From positions 248,001 through 312,000 of the forward strand of contig JABYQU010000001.1 in assembly GCA_022264855.1 (NCBI GenBank): 64,000 bases of DNA. Direction: 5' to 3'. The notes under the pieces are model-generated. The model had not been told where the DNA came from and did no database searches. It saw only the letters and a program-made list of their open reading frames with translations. The position numbers and the translations under genes are program-made. Shown in pieces: positions 12,813-23,339 of this stretch (within the stretch, counting starts at the first letter, position 1; every line of letters starts with the position of its first letter). The stretch comes from Lenzites betulinus (lineage: Eukaryota; Basidiomycota; Agaricomycetes; Polyporales; Polyporaceae).

Positions 12813-14729
12813 ACGTCCTCGGACTCCGCTTCAGAGCGGCGTAGGCGTAAGAACAAACAGAAGAAGCTATCCCGTAAACGTCGCGATAAAATGCCGCACG
12901 ACGAATCACTCACGCCGCGCGTGCCCGTGCTTAAACCGCGTGATCCCGACGTATACGACGGATCCCCAGACGCACAGGTCTTTCATAAATTCGTGCAGGA
13001 CGTCACGGAATACATTGATGGGTACCGCGTACCGCCGGAGTGGCAGGCCATCATTGTGTCGCGTTTTCTTTCGAAACGGGCCTACTCTTGTTATCGGGCG
13101 ACCTGTTCCGAGAACCCCTGGGCTTGGGAACTCAAGGATGTATTGATTGAGGTGTTCAACTATTGCTTCCCTATCGACTTTCGTCAGCGCACTCGCGATA
13201 AACTCAATCACGTCACGCAAGGCGGGCGTACCGTTAGGGAGTTCGTACACGAGCTCCAAGGGTTGTTCTTGCTCCTCGGACACATGTCGGAGGAGACTAA
13301 GATCGAGAAATTGTGGTATGGGCTGCGTCCGGTGTTGCAATCGGAGCTCTATCGCGCCCGGCTCAACCCATCCACGTCGAGCTGGGCTTCTGTACAATCG
13401 GAGGCAGAAATTGCTGAGCTCGCATTGGCGGCCGGGGCAACGGCCGAGCGACGCCAGCAGGCGTTGCGCTCCGGCACACCGCAGACGGGATCCTATAACG
13501 GGTCCGGCCGTGGTGACGATGTCGCGGGGTCTTTCCGCGGGTCGCGACGAAACCGAGATCGGCCTCGCGATAGAGGAGCGGTCACACCTGGTGTGGTGTC
13601 TTCGGCTGCGCACTCGCCGCGAGAGCCTGCAAAAACTGGTCGTCCCGATCATAAGTCCTCATCGCGACCGGTTGACAAGAATCGAAGGGTGCTTACCGAC
13701 AAAGAACGGGATGAGCTGCGAACAGCGGGTAAGTGTTACAATTGCCGCGAGGTCGGGCACTTGTCTCGGAATTGCCCACGCGCGAACCAAGTGCAGAATA
13801 CGCAGCGCGGTAAGCCTCCGGGTGTCACCGCTTTCAGTATGGGTATTGCGCAAACCGAGGACCTCCGTGCTCTTGCGGACTCCACCAGCCGCATTGAGGA
13901 GGTGGAGTTCAATCTCATCCTCGTTCAGCCGATCGATGCTGGGAACACGACGGATGGTCAGCTGGACGAATGCACGTCTGACGTCGGGAGCTGCTTACCG
14001 AGCTTGCAGACGGTAAGCGTGTCGGACTGTCCCGAGGACTCGTTGCCTGACTTACAAACGGTCAGAGCCGACACTGTCTCGGACATCTCTGCCGACCGGT
14101 ATACCCCCGACGACGATCGACCATCGACTGTCCTGGACGAGTCTCTCGTTGTCCGTCCGTTGCCGGTTACACCGCGCGAAGGACGGCCCTATGTTGCGCT
14201 TGGGGATGTGTTGTCAGCTCGGGCGCAGGACCTCTTAATAAAATATATGCCATACCTTCCTGGCGAGATGCCGGGGAATTCATCTATCCTGGTGGGTGCT
14301 CATGATGAGGGACACGTTAGTATCTTATACAGTGATTTCACGGGAGCGACGCCCGAAGGCTCGCTCATTCCAACCGCAGACGGGCTGCTTACTTTGAGTC
14401 GCAACTGTTTGGCCGACGAGTCGTTTGACGTGGTGCAGTGGTTCCGCTCGTTGATGCAGGGCTTGATGCGTGTGGACAGCCCCGGCGAGGATTGTCCGCT
14501 GCTTGACCATGGCTCTGAGCCTATGGGCGATATGTTCGCCCTGCACGCTGCGGCGGTCTTGAACCGCGAGGTGCCGTGGCCGTCCGACGGTGACGATACC
14601 GCGGGGCTGGACCGTTTCACGGCGTTTCGGTATGATGATGTCGTCCTCGTGGAGGACGCATGGCTGTCGTTTGACTGTCATATAGCGGTCAGCGATCTCC
14701 GCAATGCTCGCTTTGACTTGCCGGGGTAG
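12813..14729 (+). CDS. gag: gag, second segment: capsid-like region and CCHC zinc knuckle
   Basis: It continues in the frame of the first segment. The first internal ATG is at 12891. A basic stretch (RRRRKNKQKKLSRKRR) is followed by a retrotransposon gag capsid-like part with WQAIIVSRFLSKRAYS and LRDKLNHVTQGGRTVREFVH-type spacing. The zinc knuckle CYNCREVGHLSRNC (about 13733-13774) fits CX2CX4HX4C and would bind the RNA genome. An acidic stretch of about 250 residues follows. The segment ends at TAG (14727-14729), again with the frame continuing into pol. Confidence 0.85.
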   Translation, partial: TSSDSASERRRRKNKQKKLSRKRRDKMPHDESLTPRVPVLKPRDPDVYDGSPDAQVFHKFVQDVTEYIDGYRVPPEWQAIIVSRFLSKRAYSCYRATCSENPWAWELKDVLIEVFNYCFPIDFRQRTRDKLNHVTQGGRTVREFVHELQGLFLLLGHMSEETKIEKLWYGLRPVLQSELYRARLNPSTSSWASVQSEAEIAELALAAGATAERRQQALRSGTPQTGSYNGSGRGDDVAGSFRGSRRNRDRPRDRGAVTPGVVSSAAHSPREPAKTGRPDHKSSSRPVDKNRRVLTDKERDELRTAGKCYNCREVGHLSRNCPRANQVQNTQRGKPPGVTAFSMGIAQTEDLRALADSTSRIEEVEFNLILVQPIDAGNTTDGQLDECTSDVGSCLPSLQTVSVSDCPEDSLPDLQTVRADTVSDISADRYTPDDDRPSTVLDESLVVRPLPVTPREGRPYVALGDVLSARAQDLLIKYMPYLPGEMPGNSSILVGAHDEGHVSILYSDFTGATPEGSLIPTADGLLTLSRNCLADESFDVVQWFRSLMQGLMRVDSPGEDCPLLDHGSEPMGDMFALHAAAVLNREVPWPSDGDDTAGLDRFTAFRYDDVVLVEDAWLSFDCHIAVSDLRNARFDLPG

Positions 14730-16715
14730 TACGCTACTCACCTGCGTCGGTTCGCTACGCCTGTCTCATCTAAGGATGAACTGGAGGGCAGGTTGCAAAT
14801 CATCGCCGGGGGGAACGACGACCTGGCCGTCTTCTCCGTAGACTGCATGGCGGTCGCCCTTGACCCCGGTACTTCAATACAACGGAATGCGTCCGCTACC
14901 AAGGACTTCCGTCGTATTATTCCCGATCCTATTGTGGTTACCATGAGCATTGATGGGAAGCCCGCGCGCGCTCTATTGGACTCCGGATCTCTGGCGGATT
15001 TCATGTCAGCAAAGTTCGCTCACCAGCTGGGGGTCAAGGCTCACGAACTAGAGAAACCTTTACCTGTGCAGCTAGCTGTGCAAGGTTCGCGTGCCAAGGT
15101 GAACTATGGCTGTAAGGCTGAGGTCCAGTACCAGTCAGTACGGGAGCGTCGCTACTTCGACATCATGAATATACTCAACTATGATGTGATCTTGGGGACG
15201 CCCTTCCTGGCACAGCATCAGGTTGGCCTCGGTTTCAACCCCTCACAGGTGGTTATTGGGAGCGCCGCATCCGCCCCCATTCCAGTGTCACGCGCTCGTG
15301 TTATTGAGTCTCGCGCGGCCGACGTCCTGGAGGGCGAGCTCAAACGAATTCGCGTGGCCCTTCGTGAGTATGCAGCACCGATTTGTCGGGACGCGAGTGA
15401 CGCACCTTTCCCGCCTCTTCGGGCTATTAATCACACTATACCGCTGAAGAACCCCTCCGCGGTGTATCATTGGCGACCTTCGAAGTGTCCGGACGCCCTA
15501 CGGCCGCTCTGGATTGAGAAGCGCGACGCTTACTTGAAGACTGGGCGTTGGAGAATGTCTAATGCTCGTAATACATCACCGATGTTGCTTCTGAAGAAAC
15601 CGGGGACTGGCGTGAACGACGTACCTGCGCGGTTGCGTGTGGTATGTGACCTGCGCGAACGTAACTCCAATACCATCAAGGTCACGTCGCCGCTACCGGA
15701 CATGGAGGCGATCTTGCGCCGGGCGTCGCGGAAACCTTACCGCAGCCTCATTGATGGCAAGGACGCCTATGAACAAATACGGATCGAGCCTGACCATGTG
15801 GACCGCACTGCTATGACCACTCCTGACGGGAACATGGTTAGCCTGGTTCTCCAGCAAGGCGATTGTAACGCGGTAGCTACATACCAGACGCTGATGAACC
15901 ACATTTTCGGCCCCTTTCTGGGGCACTTCATGGATGTGTATCTTGATGATATCATTATCTACTCGGACACTGCTGCGGAACATGAACGACATGTCAAGCA
16001 GGTGATTGATATTTTGAAACGAGAGGAACTCTACCTTAGCTCGACGAAACTGCGCCTCCTATGCGATGAACTGAAGATCCTCGGGCGTATCGTTGGCCGC
16101 GATGGTATTCGCATGGACCCCGACAAAGTCGACTCCGTTTTGAACTGGAAGGTTCCGACGTCGCGTGATCTATTGCGGGGATTCCTGGGTTCGGTCGGAT
16201 ATCTGGCGGATGACATCGCCACGATCCGCATTCCCATGGGAGTCCTTTCAGGCCTTACGGGCGTTGAACAGAGTTTCCGGTGGGGGCCAACAGAACAGCG
16301 TGCTTTCGATGAAGTCAAGCGGCTCGTTCATGCCCATCGTATGCACCATCGTCGTCCTCTAGACTACTCACCGACTGCGCCACGTATTTGGCTGGTCACC
16401 GATGGATCCATGGGAGGGATTGCCGGTGTTGTATGCCAAGGGGAGACATGGCGTGCTGCCCGCGTCGCAGCGTTCTTCTCCGCGAAACTGACTTCGGCGC
16501 AGGCGAATTATGCGGTGCACGAAGTCGAGATGCTGGCTGGGGTGGAGGCCATGTTGCGACATCGCGACGTCCTACTTGGCTGCCATTTCACGTGGGTAAC
16601 AGACCACTGCGGCCTCATCCACTTGTTGGCGCAGAAGAATCTGTCCGGGCGACAGGCCTGCTGGATCGAAAAGATCAGTGAGTTTGATTTCGAAATTGAA
16701 TACGTACCAGGGGTA
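14730..16715 (+). pseudogene. pol: pol, 5' part: protease, reverse transcriptase and start of RNase H, cut by a transposon
   Basis: It lies in the same frame as gag, with a first ATG at 14793. The aspartic protease site LLDSGSLADFMS is near 14975-15010. Reverse transcriptase follows, with LRVVCDLRERNSNT, then the catalytic box YLDDIIIYSD near 15940-15968 (YxDD). RNase H starts at WLVTDGSMGGIAG (TDGS, near 16390). The host frame ends at codon GTA 16713-16715, where the DNA transposon begins. The ORF runs on into transposon sequence for 17 codons to a stop at 16769. The host part resumes at 30392. Confidence 0.95.
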
Positions 16716-16960
16716 CATCAGCAAAGTGCGCGGGTGACTGGCAGGACTTGGTCTGGTAGCAGTACCTGACAGATGCCTTAGCACTGACTGGACCTGATAT
16801 GGGTAACCGTGACTTATAGATCTTGACTTGAAACTTACAGGCATATGACTTACCAGCCAGTTTTTGACTTATCCTATAAGACATTTAACTTGCTCATATA
16901 TTATTACATATATCTTTTAGTGGTAGCATTAAGAAAGTCACTTGACTGTTTGACTAAGAA
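16716..16960 (+). repeat. Left terminal inverted repeat and subterminal repeats of the DNA transposon
   Basis: After the 16-bp TIR come at least seven near-copies of TGACTTR or TGACTGG within about 230 bp (for example near 16736, 16782, 16809, 16823, 16847 and 16867). In CACTA elements such subterminal repeats bind the TnpA-type protein. Confidence 0.75.
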
Positions 16961-16964
16961 TATA

Positions 16965-18420
16965 TCTTCTATCACAATCTACAATGTGTGCTATATATAG
17001 TTTGTTATCATTAGTACTTTGATATAGGTCACTATGACCTAAATTGTAATGATATGAGTTTTACACAGCTGATCTATAATTTTGTACTTCATATGGCTAT
17101 CCACAAAGAAGCAGAATATGGTTTAAAGTGTCAGTATATTGAATAATCTGAATATTGGCAAATGTAATCTTCTACTAAAGTTAAGCTAATAATCAGAGTA
17201 TACTGGATCTTGATATAGTATAAACAAAAAAGAGACATATATACTACAGCTACATTATTAATATAGATGACTTAATATGCATCAGGCAGTATCATACATG
17301 ACTAACAATACTTGACAGTTCACATGCCATTCAGTGTTATACTTTCATTCAGTGTTATACTTCAGTGAATTTGTGACACAATGAATATTGGTTAATATCT
17401 TTTAACATCTGCTTAGATAGACTCAACATGGTAAATATGGGTATATGCAATTTATAGTGACTGCACATGCTACCATGTTTGACTGTACATACAATAAACA
17501 CTGGTGTCTCGCGTGTATTTTGTGCATCAGTGGTGATGCACCAAAGCACCTATTTGACCTTATACTTCAATTGCAACCATAGCACTGTAGTACAGATAGA
17601 ACACTATAACAACTGATATATACTCTACCACCTAGAAAGGTTAATGCTTTGGTCTAGCCCCTTGTAATTTACTCTATCAATCTTTCATTGTCATCTTAAT
17701 AATCATTCCACTTTATAATATTTATCTGCTCAACTGTACCTTTAGTCTGACACTATTTGTTACTTTACAAGACTGACAGAAACTTAGTTATAAGCATATA
17801 TTATGATTCATAACATTTAGAAATATCTAGTACCCTAGTGTTGTCTTACCTGAATTATATTAGAGTAGGTCATTCAACTTGGTATCATCCTCATGGCTTT
17901 TCCAGCTTGCATATTGATGTAAACCTTGTTATAAGATCATGTAGTGTATATACTTGTGGACTTAGCCTGCTGTCTCTGCTATTCTTTCCTTATAGATAAC
18001 CCCTTGTTAGAATCTTAGGATGTCACTATTAGTTTTTATGAAACCTTGCGCAAAGCTCCATATAAATATTAGTTTACCTCTTGTAAAGTTATATTAGGAG
18101 TCTATACTTACACTCCAAATACATATATGACAGTGATTAGTATTAGGCTTATAAGATTAGCCATTGTGTGAATCATCATCAATAATCATTGTTCACTGAC
18201 TCCTGTTTTCAATGTCTACTAGTAGAATTATAACTTCTACTATGTTCTATCAGTCTTTGATAAGAGCTACCTATGAGTAGTATTGTAGCCCATATGTATG
18301 TATCTATATAGTATATTGAGCAGGGTAGAACCTGAAAGACATGTAGAAAGTCAGTGAGGCAAGTGATGAAGTCCCTCAGCAGAAGGAGGCTGATATAGCC
18401 TATATGTGCCCCTAAGCTAA
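16965..18420. other. AT-rich gene-free segment inside the DNA transposon
   Basis: About 1.5 kb, clearly much richer in A+T than the rest of the window, with stops in all frames. No gene or tandem repeat is visible. It could be decayed transposon filler. Confidence 0.6.
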
Positions 18421-18426
18421 ACAAGT

Positions 18427-18500
18427 CTTCGTGGTGCAGTGGTCTACAGCATTTGAGTGCTAGTATCTCTGGGTGGCCCCGGGTTCAATCCCGGTGAGAA
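18427..18500 (+). repeat. tRNA-like sequence (possible SINE head) with pol III A and B boxes
   Basis: TGGTGCAGTGG (near 18432) fits the A-box consensus. GTTCAATCC, set in the hairpin CCGGG-TTCAATC-CCGG (near 18480-18495), fits the B box and a T arm. The acceptor stem does not pair well, so this is more likely a tRNA-derived SINE than a working tRNA. Confidence 0.5.
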
Positions 18501-18518
18501 ATGCATCTGGGCGCCTAG
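18492..18518 (+). repeat. Inner inverted repeat, left copy
   Basis: These 27 bp match the reverse complement of 29998-30024 at 25 positions. The core is GGTGAGAAAYGCATCTGGGC. Each copy adjoins a GTTCAATCC box. Confidence 0.75.
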
Positions 18519-18834
18519 ACCGACCTCTGGCAGGATCGGGCGGTCCGAAGTCCCTCGGGCGCGATATGCGCCCATCGGGATGGGCGCCCATTCCTTTGAC
18601 ATGTCTGCCTTCGACCACGACGTGTGCTTGTGTCTGCCTGTCTTCTCTCCCTCTTCCCTGTCTCTCTGGGTGTCCGGGTTACGCTCAACTCATCCGTTCC
18701 AGCATAGCAGGGCATATGTAACGTGATGTGCTCTGGACAAGGTGGCTGCAGCTAGCATAGTTTCGAGACATGTACCAGTTCCGGTGAATCCATCTCTTCC
18801 TCACCCACTCTCCCTGGCCGGAGGTTTCTTCTGC

Positions 18835-21800
18835 ATGCCGCGCGTCGTGGAACCCGATGCAGGGCAGGCCAGCAAACAGGCACGCGTCCGCAAAACATAT
18901 GTCTGCAAGTGTCCGACATACTGCGGGGGACGACCCCAAACCGTCTCAAAATCCACGTATTTCCGCCATTGCGCTGTCAAAAAGGTGCACAATGTCGGCA
19001 AAGCAATAGCAAATGGCCTACGTCCCAAACGCAAGGCCACCGACTCCCAAGAAGCAGAGGACATAGGAGGAGGACGGGCACCCACGTCCAAGCGTGCTCG
19101 CGTAGAGGGAGGACCAGAGGGAGATCAAGACGACCCTTTTGCGCAAGAGCTGGTAAGTGTACTCTTGTCTTGCTCTACATGTCTTCACCATGCTTACACC
19201 GGTTGGTAGGTCGATGAGGACAACGGTCCGCCTGGTCGCGATCCATCTCTCGGCCCAGATATTCCTGTCGATCCATTTGCTGACCTGCTGGGTGTTGCCC
19301 CACCCCTTGAAGAGGATCTGCCTCCGCGGCGCCGCGCTACCGTCGAGGATGTGCCGGATGAGGATGACGTCAACGAGCCTGTAGGCCCACGCGATGATGG
19401 GATGGAAGACGTCGTAGTCACCCTGGAAGATATGAAGCGTGCCCTCGATTTTATCAAGCTGCTTAAAGGTGCGACTCTAGACTCCCTGCACAGTGGTCTT
19501 TCGGAAGCGACCCGGGAGCAGCTGAGAAATCCACCTGAAGAACTGCTCGAGGTTGACGACGATAACCACCTCTTGTCCATCGAGATCTACCTCGCGCTCC
19601 ACAATGCGTCGCAAGAGTGCTACAACAGCGTCTGTGCAATACTCACCCGGCGGGACCCTGCTCGCAAACTGCTATCCTTCTACCTAGTCAAGCGCAAGGT
19701 CGAGATCCTCACCGGCATCATCCCAATCGTCAATGACATGTGCGTCAACAGTTGTATCGCCTTCACGGGTGCATACACGCACCTCGACAAGTGTCCAAAG
19801 TGCGGTCAAGCTAGGTATGACGAGCTAAACACCCGCAAGAAGGGCGCGAAGCTCGGCCGACAGCAGTTCTACACTATGCCCCTCGGTCCACAGCTCCAGG
19901 CCCAGTTTCGCACCCCGGATGGCGCGGAGTCTATGGGGTATCTCTCTGACTGTGTGGAGGAGGTCTTGGAGCAACTCGAACAGTCTGGCGACCTTGCACG
20001 CTTTGACGACGTCTCACATGGCAGTCGTTTCTGGGGCGCCTATGCCACACAGAAGATTGGCAAGAACGACATTGCAGTTATGCTCTCTATTGACGGTGCG
20101 CAACTCTACCGCAGCAAGAAGTCAGATTGCTGGATATACATCTGGGTTGTCTTGAACTTGGGGCCCGACAAACGGTATCGGAAGAAGTACGTCCTACCTG
20201 GCGCTGTGATCCCAGGGCCCAACCATCCGAAGGACCTCGACTCGTTCCTGTTCCCTGGTCTCTACCATCTCTCTGCACTGATGAACGAAGGTCTCACAAT
20301 CTGGGATGCGTCCAAGAATGCTAAACTGCGGGTCTATGTCTTTCTGGCACTGGTTCTGGCAGATGGGCCTGCAATGGTGCTGATGAGCGGCATGGTCGGC
20401 CACACTGGGCGCCGAGGATGCCGCCTCTACTGTCCTCTCATCTGGCGACGCAAACCTCGGTTAGGCACCTACTATCCAGCTCTGCTTCAACCGGCTGCCC
20501 CGTATGATGTTCTTGGATGCTCTCACGGCGACGTCACGCGGCCTATGCTTACAGTAACTCCGGATGACCTTGCTGCGGAGTATCGCACGAATGAGGCACG
20601 CCTGCTGGCTGCACAAACTCAGGCCGAGTACGAGCTCGTTCGCAAGGAGACAGGTCTCAGTAAGCCCAGTATCTTCAGCGGCCTCTCTCGCATGTTTGAT
20701 CTTCCCGGATGCTTCCCACTCGACTACATGCATCTCGTGGCTCTCAATATCACCGACCTGTTTGTGAATCTGTGGCGCGGGACTATATCGGGCAGCAAAC
20801 AAGACGCGACCGCACATCCCTGGGCTGTGCTGCAGGACGAGATCTGGCTTAACCATGGAGCAGAAGTGGCACGCGCTGCACCGTTTCTTCCCGGCTCGTT
20901 CGACCGTCCTCCACGCAATATAGCCGAGAAGATCACTAGCGGGTACAAAGCAAAAGAATGGATGACCTACTTCTACGGGTACGGTCCGGCGATGCTGCGC
21001 CGTGTCCTTCCGGAGCCATATCTAGGGAACTTCGCGAAGTTCGTGGCATCTGGGCGGCTCATGGGGAAGACCTCTATCTCCAGGGTGGAGCTCGCGCGCG
21101 CACAACAGCTTGCCTCGGAGGCCGAAATCGAATACGAGAACCTCTACTATGGTCGCGACCCCGACCTGCTTCACCATGTTCGGCCCTGCATTCACGCTAT
21201 GGGGCATGGCGCACGCGAGGTCACCCTCACTGGACCTCTTCTTGGCCATACCCAATACATCATGGAGCGCTCAATTGGTGATCTTGGTGGCGAGATTAGA
21301 CAGCCTTCAAACCCATTTGCAAACCTATCTGAGCGTGCTCTGCTTCGTTGCCAAGTAAATGCGCTAAGGGCTATGATTCCTGCCCTTGACCCCGACTCGC
21401 ATCGCTCTCATCTACCTCGGGGTGCTCTGGATCTTGGCAATAACTTTGTACTCCTCCGTGCACGGGACACATATTCCCGATGGGCACCACCTGGCGATGC
21501 TGCGGCTTTCCACCGCTACCTCACGGCTCTTGGACATGCGCCACCCATGGGTATCGACGAGTACGCGCTGCGTGTCCGCAAGTGGGCGCGTGTTCGTCTC
21601 CCCAATGACCAGGTCGCTCGATCCGCATGGAAGGAAGGCTTGAAGCCTTTGCTCAATGTGCGCATTGCGCGTGTGGTCCAGGTAACATTTCTTATTTATC
21701 ACAGCATCTCATTTTAATCATTTACAATTATAGGCTCTGATTCGTGGACGAACAGAGATCGCCGAAGTTCGATACTACTGCATGTTAGATATGGGCGATC

Positions 21801-22105
21801 TACCTCCACGCGCCGTAGCCCTCGTTTCGGTTTTTGGACAACGTGATCAGGCCCTTTACGACACTCTACACGGCACCGTTTGGCTCGCACCTTACCTAGG
21901 CGATAACGCGCTGCAAGTCATCGATATCAAGAGCATCCAGTCGGTAGTGGCGATGGTGCCAGATTCAGACGTCGACATACATGTGGACAGGCCGCTTGAG
22001 CCTCATTTTAAACAGGGCGCCAACTACTTCCTGGTGGAGAAGCTCGGTTTAGAGGCAAGTCATCGTACTGGGGCACTGGAAGCTGTGATTGAGGAGGAGG
22101 AGTAG
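18835..22105 (+). CDS. Tnp2-family transposase, intact (1,053 aa)
   Basis: Three exons (18835-19152, 19210-21681, 21734-22105) join in frame. The N-terminus has a Cys/His cluster, CKCP..YCGG..STYFRHC, that looks like a BED-type DNA-binding finger. A zinc-ribbon-like CVNSC...CPKC pair lies near residue 300. The catalytic core carries the family signatures MLSIDGAQLY (first acidic residue near D401), GAVIPGPNHPKDLDSF, LADGPAMVLMSGM and DYMHLVALNITDLF. The C-terminal exon is beta-rich with an acidic end (IEEEE). Tnp2 cuts and joins the element's ends by a DDE mechanism. No stops or frameshifts are present, and the insertion itself is recent, so the gene is probably functional. Confidence 0.92.
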
Positions 22106-22138
22106 CATAGCATAAAGGGTACATCGCTGAATTTGTAC

Positions 22139-23128
22139 CTAATCGTGGCCAGGGATGCGCAACTCTATCTCGTCAGAACAAGATGTTGGTACAAAGATAT
22201 CCCGCCCGCGTGCATACTGAATCACTAAAGTACGACGGGTGCGTGGGGTTATGGGATCTGCGCACATAATGGGATCACAAAGCAGGTCCAGCGTGTATAG
22301 GTCATCCGAGAAATTGAACTCTGTCTGAGAGCTCGCATCGGAGTCGATGCTGCCGTGCGGCATAGGCTCGGAGTACTGTACAATTGCCTCCGTTCTGTTA
22401 TGACCCAGAGCAGTATCAGAGCCAGCCAGAGCTGCCATAGGTACCAGATGAGCCGTTGAAAGTCCTTCTGGGGCAGTGGTCAGAGAGGCGGGCGTGCTTT
22501 GACGTGGAGCAGAGGGTGTAGACAGAGCTTGGACGGTTTCATCACCGGGTGGGTATGGCGCAGGTTCAGGCAACAGTGAGCACAAGGGGGCTGGTCTTCT
22601 GCATGGATATCAAGCTGTGTGTGTGAAGGAATGGCTGAAAAGAACGTACTGGTGAACAAGTACAGATTCGAGCTCCGGATCATCAAGGTCACGTAGGGCA
22701 TCCTGTAGCCGTTCAAAACCTCCTAGCACCTCCAGATATGCATGCACTAGGTCTTCGGAGTGATATCCCTGTGCGCCGTCTGTCTGCACGTTCGCCCTTG
22801 CGGAGATTTTGGCAAGGTCCCGAAACTTAATGCTGATGTTTTGAAGCATGGGGGCAGGGATTTCAGGATTAATTGCGGGGCTTCTGGGTTGGCGAAGGAA
22901 GAACGAGGCCATCAGATAGTCTGTAGAGTCGCTTTCAGAAATGTTAGAGGGCTGGCCGCATATACTCAGGATTCAGATATACCTGGATATGTCCGGGTTT
23001 CGAGTGCGGGACCGCATGTGTCGGGTCGGCAATGCGGGCATTGGCATGGGTTCATTGTCAAGCATGTCGAGAAATTCATGGAGTGGTGCGTCTGTAGCGT
23101 CTGTAGCGGAGGAGGATGGTGAGGCCAT
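22139..23128 (-). CDS. Unidentified 295-aa transposon protein, convergent with the transposase
   Basis: Three exons (23128-22983, 22931-22650, 22598-22139) join in frame. The start MASPSSSATDATDAPLHEFL is acidic and disordered. A helical middle follows (PEIPAPMLQNISIKFRDLAK, then HAYLEVLGGFERLQDALRDL). A Ser/Pro/Thr-rich part leads to a more ordered end (TLVIQYARGRDIFVP). I do not recognise a domain. Its stop is only 33 bp from the transposase stop, and both lie inside the TIRs, so it is an element gene. It may be a TnpA-like accessory protein, but that is only inference from position. Confidence 0.75.
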
Positions 23129-23265
23129 GGTGGTGCTGCACAAGAGTCGACTGAGGCCACACGCTGTATGTTCTTGCCAAACGCGCTGCTCGAGGTACCC
23201 AGCCCCGTGACCCAGCGCTAGGGTTAGGTAGCAGGCGCCCGCCACGTCTCGTCGGTTCCTCCTCC

Positions 23266-23313
23266 CCCTCCTCCTCCTCCTCCTCCTCCTCCTCCTCCTC
23301 CTCCTCCTCCTCC
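23266..23313. repeat. CTC trinucleotide microsatellite
   Basis: About 16 perfect CTC/TCC units lie upstream of the 295-aa gene, inside the DNA transposon. Confidence 0.9.
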
Positions 23314-23339
23314 CCTCATCCCCTCCTGGCGCGGCGGCC

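Noticed and set aside
18427..18500. Functional tRNA gene
   Set aside because: A and B boxes are present, but the acceptor and anticodon stems do not pair convincingly.
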